A stretch of 64,000 nt of DNA from Sipunculus nudus (GCA_026874595.1 CM049306.1:12423019-12487018), one strand, 5' to 3'. Shown: positions 12,007-25,798, counted from the stretch's first letter. The notes: generated by a model from the letters alone, not told the origin. A program made the numbers and translations.

Positions 12007-12506
12007 TAAAAAAAGCGATAAGAGATAATCGTTCATTTACCGGCCTGCTGGAATTACATTTTCCTATAACCTATATGGGACATTTAAGATAAAACGTTAA
12101 TAGAAGTGTGATACCATTAAACTGCATATGGCAACATATAACGTCTAAATTCGCGGGATGTGCCGCTCAGAAAACAGCTGCATTTTGAAATGCTTTTAAG
12201 AATAGTCGAGGTTTTAACTTTGTCTAAACAAACGGGGTTTAAACTAGCACCTTCAGTCACAACAGTCATTACCATTTAACATCTTGAAGGGTCACACACT
12301 GGTAAATATTTGTCTGATGACGTCATTTCTGGTTGGAGGAATCCTACTCTGTCTTTTCAGACAAAACTTAATATAAAGGGAACTCGGTGACGCCAAACGA
12401 AAGGTGTTTAGAAAACAGATCAAAGAATAATTGATTGTATGTGTTATTGTCATGGTCCTATATTGTAAAACGTCTTACGTTTCGGATTGTGTGCCTGCTT
12501 TTTATT
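12007..12506 (+). repeat. Duplicated segment B, copy 2 (short form)
   Basis: Second copy of segment B in the same orientation, about 2.5 kb from copy 1. It lacks the central 450 bases. It keeps CGCGGGATGTGCCGCTCAG, the CRE palindrome TGACGTCA at 12318-12325, GGTGTTTAGAAAA and CAAAGAATAATTGA. The shared words are dispersed along the segment and not in a single frame, so regulatory or repeat origin is more likely than coding. Confidence 0.75.
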
Positions 12507-12878
12507 CTGTTAAAATTCTCTACAAAAATGCAAAAATGTGAACTGACTTAAACTATGTACGGAATGCGGAATGCAGCATGCGAATAAAATTGATAGACTA
12601 ATTAAGCTAGTGACATACACCAGCGTTTATCGCAATGCCATTATCGCACCTGTTCATCACACGCGATAAACGGACGGGAACCATGCGACAGCACATGACG
12701 CGTCAAACAGCTAACTATATCTCCTGAAAAATGTTCATTCTAACAACAATCACCTGAGCATCGGGTCGCATCCCGTGAACAGTCTGTAGTGAACTTAGTG
12801 TTGTTTTTCTTCATCGTTAAATCGCTCTTGCCTTGTATAGAGGCCATAGACCACGTTTACACGGAGGGTAACTCTACC

Positions 12879-12881
<3 letters not shown>
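12507..12881. other. Non-coding spacer
   Basis: No gene or repeat recognised between segment B copy 2 and the (AT)n array. Confidence 0.4.
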
Positions 12882-12942
<61 letters not shown>

Positions 12943-12954
12943 CTGTGTATGTGT
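12882..12954. repeat. (TA)n passing into (GT)n microsatellite
   Basis: TA run at 12882-12936 followed by GT/TGTG repeats to about 12954. Confidence 0.95.
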
Positions 12955-13531
12955 CACCAGCTTTATGCGCGTATCCGGAATGTGTATCTGGCAAAAACGT
13001 TACATGAATATAGAGCGTCTTTTGCCGGTTCCGCATGGTTTTCTCGGAGCAACACATATAGAAAATATGCATGTACGCCTGCCATTGCGTATTACATCTC
13101 TCAACACACATTCAGCTTGCTGCATTCCGCATACCGTACATAAAGAATCTTAGCTTTAGTTCCCCTTTATAATTACAAAGAGAGGATGAATCATTATTTA
13201 CTCGTATCAAGGCTCCCAAGTCTTTGCCCAAAGAAAAATGTAAAATCAATTCTTACACAGGATCAAGACTAAAAGCATCAACAATTACTTTACCAGAGTA
13301 AAAATAAATAACATATTATATTCCGACAAATTTACCCGGATGTGCATATTTTTGAAGCGAGGTTAGCTTGGCATTACTTTGGTAAGAGAATCCGATTTCA
13401 AAATTGATATTCCTCTCTCCAGTTTACAAAAGCGTATCTTTACTCGTCTATGGGTTTGCAGAACAGGGTTTTCTCTGAACTCAAGTTTCTCATTTCTTAC
13501 GCGTTTTCAGGTCCGCGGAGAGCCATCGCCT

Positions 13532-13737
13532 GTAACACAAGTCATACAGAAGGTCGGAACAGGTGAGCAATACATAAGGTCCGAGGGTCTGAAATTTACA
13601 ACTGGAAGGCATGCAGACAATTTAAAAGAGGATAGCATTCTAGCCATGCGTTGCTATATTACACGCCTATACCGCGGTGCCACCTGAAACCAGTATCACT
13701 CCATATAACTTTTTATATACCGATCCATTGAGTCAAT
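13532..13737 (+). repeat. Duplicated segment A, copy 2
   Basis: Paralogue of 8665-8869 in the same orientation. The plus-strand frame is open across the segment and reads VTQVIQKV, SEGLKFTT, HADNLKED and on to a TGA at the place equivalent to the TAA of copy 1. Upstream, GCGTTTTCAG|GT near 13501-13512 resembles a 3' splice site. It lies about 1 kb downstream of segment B copy 2, whereas copy 1 of A lies upstream of B copy 1. The order A-B-B'-A' is therefore not a simple tandem duplication. Confidence 0.6.
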
Positions 13738-13739
13738 AC

Positions 13740-16700
13740 CCTGCGTATCTTTACTCTTCTCTGGGTTAACATAACATATTTTCACTCTGATCTGAACATT
13801 GTTCATTTTTTTCGGTAATAGGTCAGTGGAGAGACGCATTTGCGCAGTCAACCCTTCTCCAATTTTATGTGGGAATGTTATTTACAGCTGAACCAGATTT
13901 CTTTCACTCATTCTTCGATGGACTGCCATAAGATGACGATTTTTTTTAATATTGCAACAGAAAACGAAAATACTACATGATTTATTTTATGGTTATGGTG
14001 TGTCACTTTAAATAGGTTACGTTTCAATAAATAGGTACATTTTCTTTTCTATCATCAATCAGATGGCATTCCCATGGGCCACCTTTTTTTCTCCTTTTTA
14101 CGTGATGGATTAATTCAGTCACATGACCGTTTGACAGCAGAGGATCTTGTTTATATGATCTATGTTGATTGAGTACGTGACTTAGACTTAAACTGATTTA
14201 TTTTTATATATATATTTTTTGGGTGAAGGTTACCACCTCCATTTTGTTATGCCGGCTTAATGAAGTACAATATACAGCTGCAGAATTTCATTCCGGTTTC
14301 GTACCATGTGGCAGGCCGCAAACACGATTATCCTGGGGTCAACTAAGCTCTATGTACCGCACCAGTGGTTCCTGGAGGTGATACACAGAGCAACCCATGA
14401 AATGCGCATTCGTTTGTGAGGAAAACACGAATGTGGGGTACAGTCTTCTCATTAAGCCTGCAGACCACTCACCCTCGGTGAGGGCCGATCGTGAAAAATC
14501 TCCCAGCTCTTCGGCTAAGATTGGAACTCTTGGTCTCCCGGCTTTGAGGCCTGTAATCTGCACCTGGGCCACAGAAACCTGTTTTTATAATATTTTTTAA
14601 GTCGCCGAGTCAGTATTTTAGGCCTATAAAATTGATTTTGTTCGACGGTCCGTTCGTTCATTAGAAGACAACAATCTATGAAATTTTAATTTGTCTTTTT
14701 TTGCTTCATTCATTATGGTCACTTCTTTAACTATATTGCACATTTTCTTCCTTAATTCTGCAAATACCTCAGATATAATGCCATAAGGGATCAGATACGA
14801 TTCCACAAGAAAGTCACAGCATTAACTTAAGTCAATTTTGGAGTTCTCCTTACTAGTCTTTAACTGTAACAAAACACAACGCTCTATTTTTCTGCTCGGT
14901 GCTGATGCGGGTTCATGGCTTTCTTACAAAGTATTGACATAACGGCCTTTTAGGATTAACTCCCCATACACATTTTATGTTAAACTTGGCCAGAAATCCA
15001 CGCAGGGGAAAGAATCTGATTTTATCAACCGCAGTCAAATCCCTCCATCACCCTTTCAGATTTTCTTTCTCAGTCACGCCCTCTAGGTGTCATCGAGTTC
15101 ACTGGGCACATTTGTTAACTCGGCTCATGCGTCCCTCTGTCAACCTCCACATCATAGAGAGTGTTCACATCAATTATTTAACCAACAATGTTGACTAGGT
15201 CTGCCATGTACGGTCTTTATCCGTGGGTTACTCGAGGAACAAATCTTTATGGACACATCTCTGAGAGACTGATTAACGTGCTAGGACAGTTCTCGGTTAC
15301 CCCTTGTATTGCTGCATCAGTTCTTTGATCCGTACTGATGGCTTGGGTATTTATAGGAATTCCCTCGTTCACTTTCTTATTTGTAGGAAAGAGTGGTAGT
15401 AATAGAATAAGAGACGTGGATGGAGCTCATGGAATCCGCCGTGTCTGTTTCTTCTACGTGTTCCTGTGTGTGAGAGGTGAATCCTAAAATAAACAGGTCT
15501 TGTATTTCATTGTGTTATCTTACCTCAAACACGGAACTCAACTTGGGTGAATATATTTGTCGTTATTTCATCTCATTTTCCCATCATATGTTCTATCAAA
15601 ATTTGTTATTGTTATTATGTGAATGCGTTTGTAACAGGAAATTCAATTATATTTGTAATAAATATTTAAATATTAAGTGAAGTATTGGTGTTTCTATATT
15701 GAAAAACAGGTTTTGTAGGGCACGTATAACAGCTGGATAACAGTGTGTGCGGTACACAATCAATATGTAGCAATGACAACATGTGACGTTTATGTAGGAC
15801 GTGACCCTTATATGATTGACTCCGCGGATCTGGATCCCCAGCCTGGAAACCTATGGGAAGCGAAATAGTTATGTATAAACAGTTATTGCCTCCACGAACA
15901 GGGTATCGAAACAATCGTTCATCCTGGTTCGTGCGTGTGTGTTTGTGTGTGTGGTTGTTCACTACATAACTCACGCATTCATGAACGGAATCTCATGGAA
16001 CTTTCAGGACATGGGCCAACGAAGAATCGATTAGTTTGGTGTGAATGTGGCACATAGTCCGGATTTAGGAACGCCATCAAAGAATATTCATAAATGAAGA
16101 GTCACTTTTGCACGAATGAACATGGGAATATGGGGAGAATAAGTAAATGCAAATACTTGTTAGGGAACATATGCACAAATTAACCTGGGAATATGGGCCG
16201 AATGAGTTCAAACACAGTTTGGGAGCACCCTATCATAGGAACTCCCACATTCCTTAGAATGCAGATTTCTCCCCCACGTGAAGGGGGATGAGAAAGTGCC
16301 TTTTTTCACGTTCACCTTTAAGTATAAAACATATGATTTCAAGCCCCCTACTGTAGAGGGGATTTATAGAGGTTGATTAGTTTATTTCTACATCCATAAT
16401 TTGGTTAACAATTTATGTGCGTGGACTTTCTGAGGTCCCCCAGCGATTACGATTTTGTTTTCCTTTTTCAATTCTTTGTGTTTTTTTACCTCGCGCTTGC
16501 GCTAGATCGCCAATTTGGAGGATACTATAAACTGGTCATTGGGAACAGTAGTAGTCATAAGTGATAGATTTGAAATTTATTTAAGTTTTGTAATTCACTT
16601 TATTTGAAAGGCCATACACTCAGCACCCGGTTTTGCACAGTTATGATCATAAAACTTTTGAAAGTTTCCTTATATACACTCCCTCGACTGAAACTTTCAG

Positions 16701-17928
16701 CATATCCATGAATCGCCCCGGCCCATGGAAAACGCATATACTCTGCTGGTATACTGCAGCTTGTATTACTGCTTGTAAAAGTTTCGTGACACATAATGGC
16801 ATGATTTATCACGTTCGGTTTAAAAAATTTTAAATATTTATAGAGGATATCCTTCACTTTAAATTGTACAATGCAAGTCGTGCATGAAAAATATAATGGT
16901 GGTCTGTGAGTCCCTATTGAAGCTTGTACCAGATACAGCTGGAGATAAAGGCATGATTGATAACATTCAGTTTACAATAACAGGAGAATATAAACAGTTT
17001 ATTAAGATATCCTTTTTATTCGGAATTACAAAGTGCCAATCGTACATGCCTTTTAATAACGTTGGACTTAAGTCATCATTGTAGCTGGAAATATATCGTT
17101 CAATTAAAACAAAATGTCCCATTATCCTTTGTCTTAAAAAAATCGCCTCTAAATATAAACAGAATAGCACTGGTTCAACATTACGCCATTTTCACAGATG
17201 TAATTAGAAAGTGGTCAGAGACGCGTTTTTGCCTGCCAACAGTTACTGATAAACTTTCGTGTGTGCTACTACAGCGCAGGAAATATGTGATTGCAAACAA
17301 AGATAAATAGATGTCGCGGCACACTAACTCGATAGTTGCACCAGCGGTCAGTAAACGTAATGGGTGTTTTAAACTGTCAGCTGATTTATCGGCAGCAGCT
17401 GATATAACAGCATGGCGATATTTGTGACTGAAATGTTGATGTGGCTTGATCACTATAAAATTACATAATCATATTATATATACTAAGCCGAAAAACCTGA
17501 AAGAAAGATAAAGGATCCCTTATTATCCAAAGCACCACGCATACAGGAGAAAGAAGATATCTATAGAGATCCATAGATTGTCTCGATCACTTTATAGCAA
17601 TAGAAAAGTAAGCCATTTTTAGAGAGAAAAAACATGTACATATTCCTTTTCAGTCAAGACCCTTTTTTCATAAAGCTATAACAATCAGCGGCGTATCGAG
17701 GGGGTGTCGCATGGGCCCCCCCCCCGCCCCACTCCATCCGACTTTGCATGTAACATTGAGGGAAAACATTCCAGACAGTTATATCTACTAAGATAATTAA
17801 AGCATAAAAATAGATATAAAGTTATGTTTACTTCAGGTTTCATTACAGTAGGCTTTCAGATGCAGGTAACAATCGTTTGCTCTTGTTTTCAGTTCTCAAA
17901 CGGTACAATGATATTAAAATAAGCTGAT
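13740..17928. other. Long stretch without recognisable genes
   Basis: Short open frames on both strands (for example 14339-14600, 14977-15198, 15666-15974, 16600-16857) have no domain motifs and often overlap antisense frames. A C-rich run CCCCCCCCCC lies at 17716-17725. No convincing repeat pair was detected. Confidence 0.5.
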
Positions 17929-17970
17929 TCTCTCTGTCTCTCTCTCTCTCTCAATTTTTATATATATATA

Positions 17971-18008
<38 letters not shown>
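17929..18008. repeat. (CT)n followed by (TA)n microsatellite
   Basis: CT repeats at about 17929-17952, then a TA run at 17959-18008 with one TTTA interruption. This is the same CT-then-TA order as at 9013-9094. Confidence 0.95.
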
Positions 18009-18009
<1 letters not shown>

Positions 18010-18841
18010 TACACCTTGTAGCAATTGACCTATCCATTAACTGTATGTGACCTCAATCAATAAATAATCATAAGCAGTGCAATTGGGAGCCACCAATCAA
18101 GTTACCGTTAGCAATGTAAACAGTCTACCATCCGACAAGCGGAAAAATTTTTGGGCGACTCTACCTACAAATCACGTGTAGTCTGTACCAGTACCCGTAT
18201 CGGCATGTTTTCCAGAATATATTTTTTAAACAAAGGCAACATTATAAAATGTTCCAGGCCAAAGGTAACAGGAGCCATTCCTCCGACTACCTAGTGAAGA
18301 GTAATGTCATACCTGGCACGAAATTTGTTCGAGACGAATAATCCAAAATATTGAAGACAGTTCACAATGACTGCGATATATTCATCACTAGAGAACATAG
18401 ATATAGCGATTCCAGTTGATGACGTCAGTCAGTGCCAAGTCCTACGTCATCAACCTGTTTGACGTAATTATAGTCTTGTAAACAGCTCTTGCAACAATGG
18501 GCATTGAAGACCTGTGTAGGAGCGTTTTGGGGCCTCATTATCATAATTCGGTTAAATGGGCGGGGCTTATATATGGGCTGTGGTAGGTCTTTATTAATTG
18601 TTTTTTTTTTAAATAAGGTGCAAAGAATTCGCACTTTAGTCACTAACTCAAAGTTCATGATTAGTAAATAAGTTTAGATACCCATTTTAATCTGTGCAGT
18701 GGGCTTTAATTAATTACATAGAAGTAATATTTTCCCGCTATAAATTATTGTGCAGTTATTTATACTTCTGTAAGGGAGTTGTTATCAAATAAATATCACG
18801 AAGGAATAATATAGATGACTGTACAAACAATAATTAAATAT
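18010..18841. other. Non-coding stretch
   Basis: A perfect CRE palindrome TGACGTCA at 18420-18427 is the only motif noted. No coding evidence. Confidence 0.4.
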
Positions 18842-19018
18842 TAGTTCCAGATCACGCGAGACGGCAATGGTCAGGTTTCAGAGACCAGTCATCTGAAGAT
18901 TGTTGCTGATTCCCTGTGACACTGAGACCCAAGGTATGCGCAGTATGTTTTGTTATTCCCTCGTACATTATTCATAGTTATGATTGAAATATCCCGTGGC
19001 CTTTTATTCTATCTACGT
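18842..19018 (+). repeat. Duplicated segment D, copy 1
   Basis: Matches 23942-24134 in the same orientation. Shared words include CAGATCACGCGAGA, GGCAATGGTCAGGTTTC, AGTCATCTGAAGATTG, GCAGTATGTTTTGTTATTCC and ATATCCCGTGGCC. Identity is about 80% by eye. No shared reading frame is evident. The repeat family is unknown. Confidence 0.75.
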
Positions 19019-19454
19019 CTTGATACAGGCTGAATGAGGAATGCTCGTGTTCATCACTTCCATGGAACTGTTGACCACAATATGCCTACATTGACTGTTT
19101 CAAAGATGTCAAAAACAGTTGCTCAATAAATATTTCTTTTCCCATTTATTTATTCAGGAACTGGTCTTTGCACAGGGTTAGATGCCGGGATTTTTTAGAT
19201 TGTTTTCTCATGTTTCATTTTCAGTTTGATTTTTTCATGCCAGTTATTTACAAAGTTTCCTTTATACCTTTAGATGATTTTTTGTTAAAGTTTCCTCATA
19301 CAGTATCGACATACAACAGTGGACATGCAAATATCCACGAAAAACCTTTCTATTATATAACGAGTGACAGGATTCATTTTCAAAATTTTCTATTAAAAGA
19401 GATGTGGTCAGGAAATCCTTGCGGTATTGAGGTGTTTCAGGCTTTTGATTGTTC

Positions 19455-19458
<4 letters not shown>

Positions 19459-19522
<64 letters not shown>

Positions 19523-19536
19523 TATACCATACATAT

Positions 19537-19574
<38 letters not shown>
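19459..19574. repeat. Twin (TA)n microsatellites
   Basis: Two TA arrays, 19459-19518 and 19540-19574, separated by a 21-base linker of CA/TA-rich sequence. All long open frames crossing them are artefacts. Confidence 0.96.
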
Positions 19575-19578
<4 letters not shown>

Positions 19579-19599
19579 AAATCGAAATTACGAACACAA

Positions 19600-22500
19600 A
19601 CGAGACCTCGATAAAGTGGTCTCATTTTCGATTTAAAGAACAAATAAGTAATGAGACTGAAGAGTGGTCTTTTTTGAGGTATTTGCTTATCCCAGGAGGT
19701 CGTTAGGTAAGGTTTTACTGTATATATATATATGGTTGCCTTAAAACTCATAAAAGTGGGATAAGCGGATTTACATTAATTGTATTCACATTTTTTCTCT
19801 CATCAATTTTGGAGTGCCTACATGAGGTGATTGAATCAGAGTCTGGTATAATCATTATCTTGTCGAAATAGCAGAATGCTTGTGCAATCGCGGCTTTTGC
19901 GGGCTATTATCCGATTATAACCCCAGATTATTATATAGAGCAGGGAATCACTTCGTTGTCTTATTGGGTCTTTTCCTAGCAAAGCTTAAATGCTGCGATA
20001 TAAACTAAACAGCTTTCACTAAAACGAAGGTAATAAATAAAGAATTTTTACTGAATTGTGGGATCGGCTATGAAATGAAAAGTTTGTTTAATAGAAACAT
20101 GGTGACTTGTACATTTTTCCTTAATGTCACAAGTAGGAGTGGGAAATATAGTCAGTAATAATAAAATTATAGAGCTATCATGCGCATTACCCTACCAGGG
20201 CCGTATATTGCATAGTTCACATCCAACATGGAATCATCTATTAATTTCTTACCTAGAAACTAAACTTATAGTACCAAATTCCTTCATCATCTGTCTACAC
20301 CATTATTTTGCAACAGGGGACAGTGACATTTCTTAAACAGTCTAACCATTTCATCATTTACGTTGAATAGAGCGGAGAGAGACAAACAAACGGACAAATG
20401 GACACAACCAAATTGGATAAAAACATGACCGTCGTCCAGCTCCGTAGGCGGAGGAGGCGAGATTAAAGCCCAAGTGTTGATAATCTTAGAGCTAAAATCT
20501 ATAGGGGACTGCATCGTTGTTGTTTACGTCCGGCTACTGCTTGCCTGTTCAGAGGCTGGTTTGCAAAAGCCTCGATCTACCCCTCATACGTAGGTCATCC
20601 TTTATGTACTAGCTGTTACATGTGCTAATAGTATATCTCCATTTACACTTGTTCTAGTAATTATATGCACCAATCAATTTGTTGACAAATTAGTTGTTGC
20701 ATCTAAGTATATTTACACAATGTCAGTGATTACACAGTGGTCAGCTTACCCTTCCTGATCTTTACAAATCGTTTAACGGATGATGTAAAAGTATAACTAG
20801 ATACCAGCAGAGGCAATATTATTAGTTCTTCATTTGTGCCATTAGCCTATACAATACAGCAACAAAGACAGCTTACTTGTCTCTGGTGGGCTACAATTAT
20901 TCTAAATCTGAATGTGCAGGCCCCTATGGTACCACCCAATACAGAAATGTAGCAGAGCTCGTTTTATGCAGAATCTCCTGTCTTAGGTCTATAAAGTTTT
21001 GTCTCATGAAAGAGAGTAAACATTTTGTCATATAATGATTTCCAAAATGCTGCTTTGAAACTCCTTTAATGTACATATTCTGAAAGCTGAGAATAATATA
21101 TGCACTCTTTGAGTTTTCTAACCCAGGTTGATATTATCTAGATTTAAGAATTTTTTTCATATAATCCATTTAAAACAGTTATAAATATAATATATATAAA
21201 TAAATATAAACCTCTGGGTGAGAGACTTTTTAAACAGGTGTTGATTTTCTAAATTACAGTTTCCTATCTCTCTGAAATGTAAAAAGAATTATAAGTAATC
21301 AATAAAATAAAAATAAAAGTAGTGAATTTTAAATTTAAAACAAAAATAAAAATTTTAAATTAAAATTATGATTTTATTATTTTAAAATTTGAAATTTAAA
21401 AAATATAATTTCATCAATGAGGGGCATACATGTTAGGTAAAATATAAAGAAAATCAAGCATTATTTTTAAGGTTCCATCTGTTGAAATGAAATCTTTTTA
21501 ACACTTAATGGCGGAGAAATATCGATCTTAACGTAAACAGTTAAAAGAAGATAAAATCACTAAAAATAAATAATTCTTAACATCAACTGTTTTTTTTTTG
21601 TATATAAATCAATTTTAAAAATGCTAAAACAAATGAATCAGATCATTAACCATGACAGCTACAAAGCCATATATTTCCCTTTGTCATTCGGGTGAAACGA
21701 GCCTTTTGAAGGCAAGCCGTAATAATGATTTCCTAATTAACAGATGACTGAAAACATTTTCGTTGTTATCAGTGCAAGTGTTAGCGAGCCTTAATTGCAA
21801 ATATAAAAAGTATTATCATTAAATGTGCTTTATAAGGTCTGTACATATATAAGCATTCGGAGTATGCGTTTATAGAAGGTTGGTTCATGTAATTAAGTAA
21901 AGATTCACAGAATATTTTCATTTATGAATATAACTTTATATAAGTTAACCCATTAACTATCATTGGTTTGCAACCTGCTTTGCAGTAATAACTTATGCTA
22001 TATTATATTAAGAGTCATGCTGAGGCACTTTGAAACTTTCGACAGAAGGCTGACAATTTGGCTACAAAGGGATGAAAATATAGGACCGTCATTACAATAC
22101 CTGTACAGGCTTCATCATACTCCATGTGGTGTAGCATAAAGATATCAGTTACAGGATATGAGGCATTTAACTAGTGATCCTCTGATGAAGCATGTATAGG
22201 GTCAATTAAGAAAAATGAGGCTTTACTTTGTGTGTGTCTGCAAGGGGATCTATGTGGCCCTTTAATTGTATATACAGACTAGCAGGCAGCCTAAAGAAGC
22301 TTAAGCAAAGTCCATTTTGCTGTGGATTGGCAAATGCAACAGCTGTACAGCTCATTGGTAAATTATCTTGCAATTAACTAAATAAGACTGACATATTTAA
22401 TGTTGAATGCAAACAAAATAGAACAAAGAACAAGCCCACTGAAGAAGGAGTGCAACTGATTCAGTCAGTTTTGCCTACCAGCACTGCACGTGCTGCTAAA

Positions 22501-23941
22501 TCACGTGGTCAGTGACGCCACGATGCAGTCCCCTATAAATGATTGGTTGAGCAACAGGTGAAATGGTTTACAAAAGATGACACCATAAACCTGCAAAAAG
22601 TAAGAAATTAACATCGCTGCCAGGGAACATAACATGCAATAAAGGAACCCTACTGAAGTCTTTAATTATGTTCATTATTAATTTATTATTCTTGACAAGT
22701 AAAGACGAACACTTAAAATTTGCGTTAATAAGAAACAAACAATACCAGCTTGTACAATGTGCTTTAAACATATACCCTGGAAATAAATGTATTTGGAAAA
22801 CAAAAAAAAAAACAGCAACTGTTCTAATTAATGTACAATAATTTTACGCAAGTGTTAACATATGTTACAGATTTCAGTTTTAACTGCTGCATATTGAAGC
22901 CGAGATAAAATCATTTCTCGTCGAGTCTCAGTCACAACTCTTCCAATGGCTTTAACCTTACGGCTTGCCAGGATGAGTTATTCAATTAAATTTTGCACTG
23001 GCACAGATGTTCAAACCTGTTTATGACAACAGAGCTTTATCACATATTCTGCATTATCCGAAATGTACAATAATTATAAATAATGAATAAAACATAGAAT
23101 ATTCCCTATCTTATTTCCTGGAATAATTAAGTTAGTTTACAAAGGAACTGTCAGACTTCAAAGTGATCTTGCTAGGGCACATTTTGTCCTGTGACGTCGT
23201 CCGACCGTTTACTCTTGTACCTCATTTTTATTGCTGCTCGATAACCATTCAAGGTTTGAGGGAGCCAATGGTGATCACATTGTCCAGTTTGGATCCTTGG
23301 GATGTGATGTCGGAACCTAATCCCTTTACCAGCCGCAAGTACGTGGATTTGCCTTTAAAATTTCAATACGACTGATTTCCGAGAACCATGGCCACAACAG
23401 ACATTTAAATGAAATGATGTGGATGTCACCTCCTCACCCAGCTCCAAATATTAAATGCGACCCCCGCTCTCGTTTCTGGCACGGTGCCAATAATCAAACC
23501 AGCGGAAGCGTATGTTGCATGTTTAAAATTTGGATGCACATTGCGCAACATTGCTCTCTCTTTCTGATCCCCCACCCTGGTTGTTGAATACAGAAACCTT
23601 GCCATGCAAAGCAGCGGATACACGAACTGAGATCAGGGATGTAACCCAGTGTATAACCGCTACACGAGGAGCGTATGTGGAAGCATGTTATTACAGAATC
23701 AAGGATAGCCAAATAAAGAGAGATAAAGGTAGAAAGAAAGACAGAAAGTTTATTAGATTTGTTTTATTCATGCAGTAACTGAATTCATGTTTATCACCTC
23801 TGTTTGTGAGCGGAATCATGATCAACATATATGTACTATGACAGAACATATTGACTGTTTGACCATTTTTACAGAAACTCATATATAAATGAAGTCATCA
23901 ACCCCTCCAAGGAACCCTCCTTACAGGGTTTGCGTCAATAT
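19600..23941. other. Long stretch without recognisable genes
   Basis: Strongly AT-rich, especially 21120-21420 where A/T runs dominate. Short frames at 20124-20336, 22568-22771, 23163-23375 and 23530-23778 show no domains. A tRNA-like word on the minus strand near 23630-23680 was judged too weak to call. Confidence 0.5.
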
Positions 23942-24134
23942 CAGTTTCAGATCACGCGAGATGGCAATGGTCAGGTTTCTTAGACGAGTCATCTGAAGAT
24001 TGCTGCTGATTCGCCGTAACTGAGACTAAATTTATATGCAGTATGTTTTGTTATTCCTTCATACATTATTTAAAGTTATGTTTGAACTATGTTTTTTTAG
24101 TTATATCCCGTGGCCATTCATTTTATCTACATAT
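23942..24134 (+). repeat. Duplicated segment D, copy 2
   Basis: Paralogue of 18842-19018, about 5.1 kb downstream in direct orientation. It carries an extra stretch of about 16 bases (TATGTTTTTTTAGTTA region) before ATATCCCGTGGCC. Confidence 0.75.
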
Positions 24135-25798
24135 GGATATAGACTTTTAAGTGGAATAGAAACTTACAAGGTTTCTTCTGTCCTTTGTCACTATTTCTAT
24201 GCCTTTTTTAATTTGAATAACCTGTGTTTATCGTTTAAGCGAAATCAATTTTTCCTTGTCAAACATGCCATTGAGCATGTGTACTGAAAATATTTTCCAA
24301 CATCCCAAAGTCAAGAACCAGATTTTAGCACTGGTTGTATGATCGGATTGTTTCATATTGTTTTCTTATATTTAAATTTAATTCAACATTAGATTCACGC
24401 AAATACAAAAAAAACGAGTATATAAAATCCTTTTCAAAATGTAAATACCGTCCGTTAATCAAAACCGTTACGTAAATGTAAATGAAAAACAATTGGAGCT
24501 GTAGTGGCTGCTGCATCAGAGGCGGAGAAACAGAGGGACAGACAAATAGACAAGCAGACAGATTTGCTTAATTCAAACAATACCTTTAGTCCTAGTTATA
24601 TCTATTTAATGATCGTCATATAATATGAATGAAATAATTATCTACAAATGTACTATTACAGCATAGATTGTTCAGTAGATAAGACTGAGTATACAATATA
24701 TTTTTATTTGGGATAGAGCTATAAAGGACTGATTGAGTGTCACGAAAGACCTTCGAACTAAATCCTTTTAAATGTAAACCGTAAAACGTGATAACAGAAA
24801 ACATTTACCCTGACAAAGGCCAATATCAACCTTTTGGAATGCATCTGGGTCCACTTTAGTCATTTAGAAAACGCTGCAGCACGGCAGTCTCACTTGGTCC
24901 CCGTGAATACTTCTGTTGAAAAGAAGACCAACTGAAGAATGTTGTTTACCGTTGGGTACCTCTGCATGTGGCCTTGAGTCACATAGTTTTTTTTATAAAG
25001 CTTTTTTACAGATCCTAAGTGTTGTACAGTCTTTGACTGGTACACCCTCAACCAACAAAAGTTACTGGCAAACTTCAGCCATTTTGAATATTTAATTATA
25101 TTTGTAACTTTTGTCCTTCCACTTCCTATGAATGAATACCCGTAAGCCTCGATTTTCTTAGCACGCAAAATTAAGCCCCATATGAATTAACTGCAACTAC
25201 CACTACTCAGAGGAATGAATATTTTCTTTATGTCTGAAATTATAATGTAAGTCATGAAATCCTGTTTTTTCTTTCACATGGACCAGAAGATTCAATACTT
25301 TTATTGACATATATTAACAACAGATTTCTATAGGCATTAAGATTTGTTTCTTTTTGTAAATAGGCATTAATTAAAATAATGTGAGAAATTAGCAAATCAT
25401 GTCTGAAATCACCAGTATGTATTAACTGGTATGCGATTCTCTTACGAAGGCAGTTCAGACACGCTGTTTATAGCGGTTCCATGCGGAAAGTCGGCTTAAA
25501 ATAATGACCTCTTATATCAAGACATTTTGGAACGTATTCGTTGAACCTGGGCTGGTCACGAGTGAATGACTGAGCCTCCTTCTGAGGATAATGATGGAGA
25601 CAGATTTTTGTTTGGTTATGTTTCTAGACAAAATAACAAAAAGCAATCGAATAACGGAATCACAGTATAGAAAATAATGATATTTGGGCCGTCTCAATTT
25701 ACGACAGCCAAAGACCAGAACATAAAGTAATATCAAGACAGAATTTTTTATGGCTTTTTATTCACTTTTGATATTGTTTTGTCATACAGGAAGACTGA
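24135..25798. other. Non-coding stretch
   Basis: No gene recognised. Short frames are AT-driven. Confidence 0.5.

Noticed and set aside
1307-18427. Promoters called from single CRE palindromes (1307, 18420)
   Set aside because: An 8-bp palindrome is expected by chance in a window this size. Only the pair conserved in segment B was reported as a finding.
19168-19751. Several open frames of 70-135 codons
   Set aside because: Most of their length is translated (TA)n, giving Tyr-Ile repeats.
23630-23690. tRNA-like element on the minus strand
   Set aside because: TAGCGGTTATACACTGG and GGTTACATCCC only loosely fit the A and B boxes. Too weak to call.
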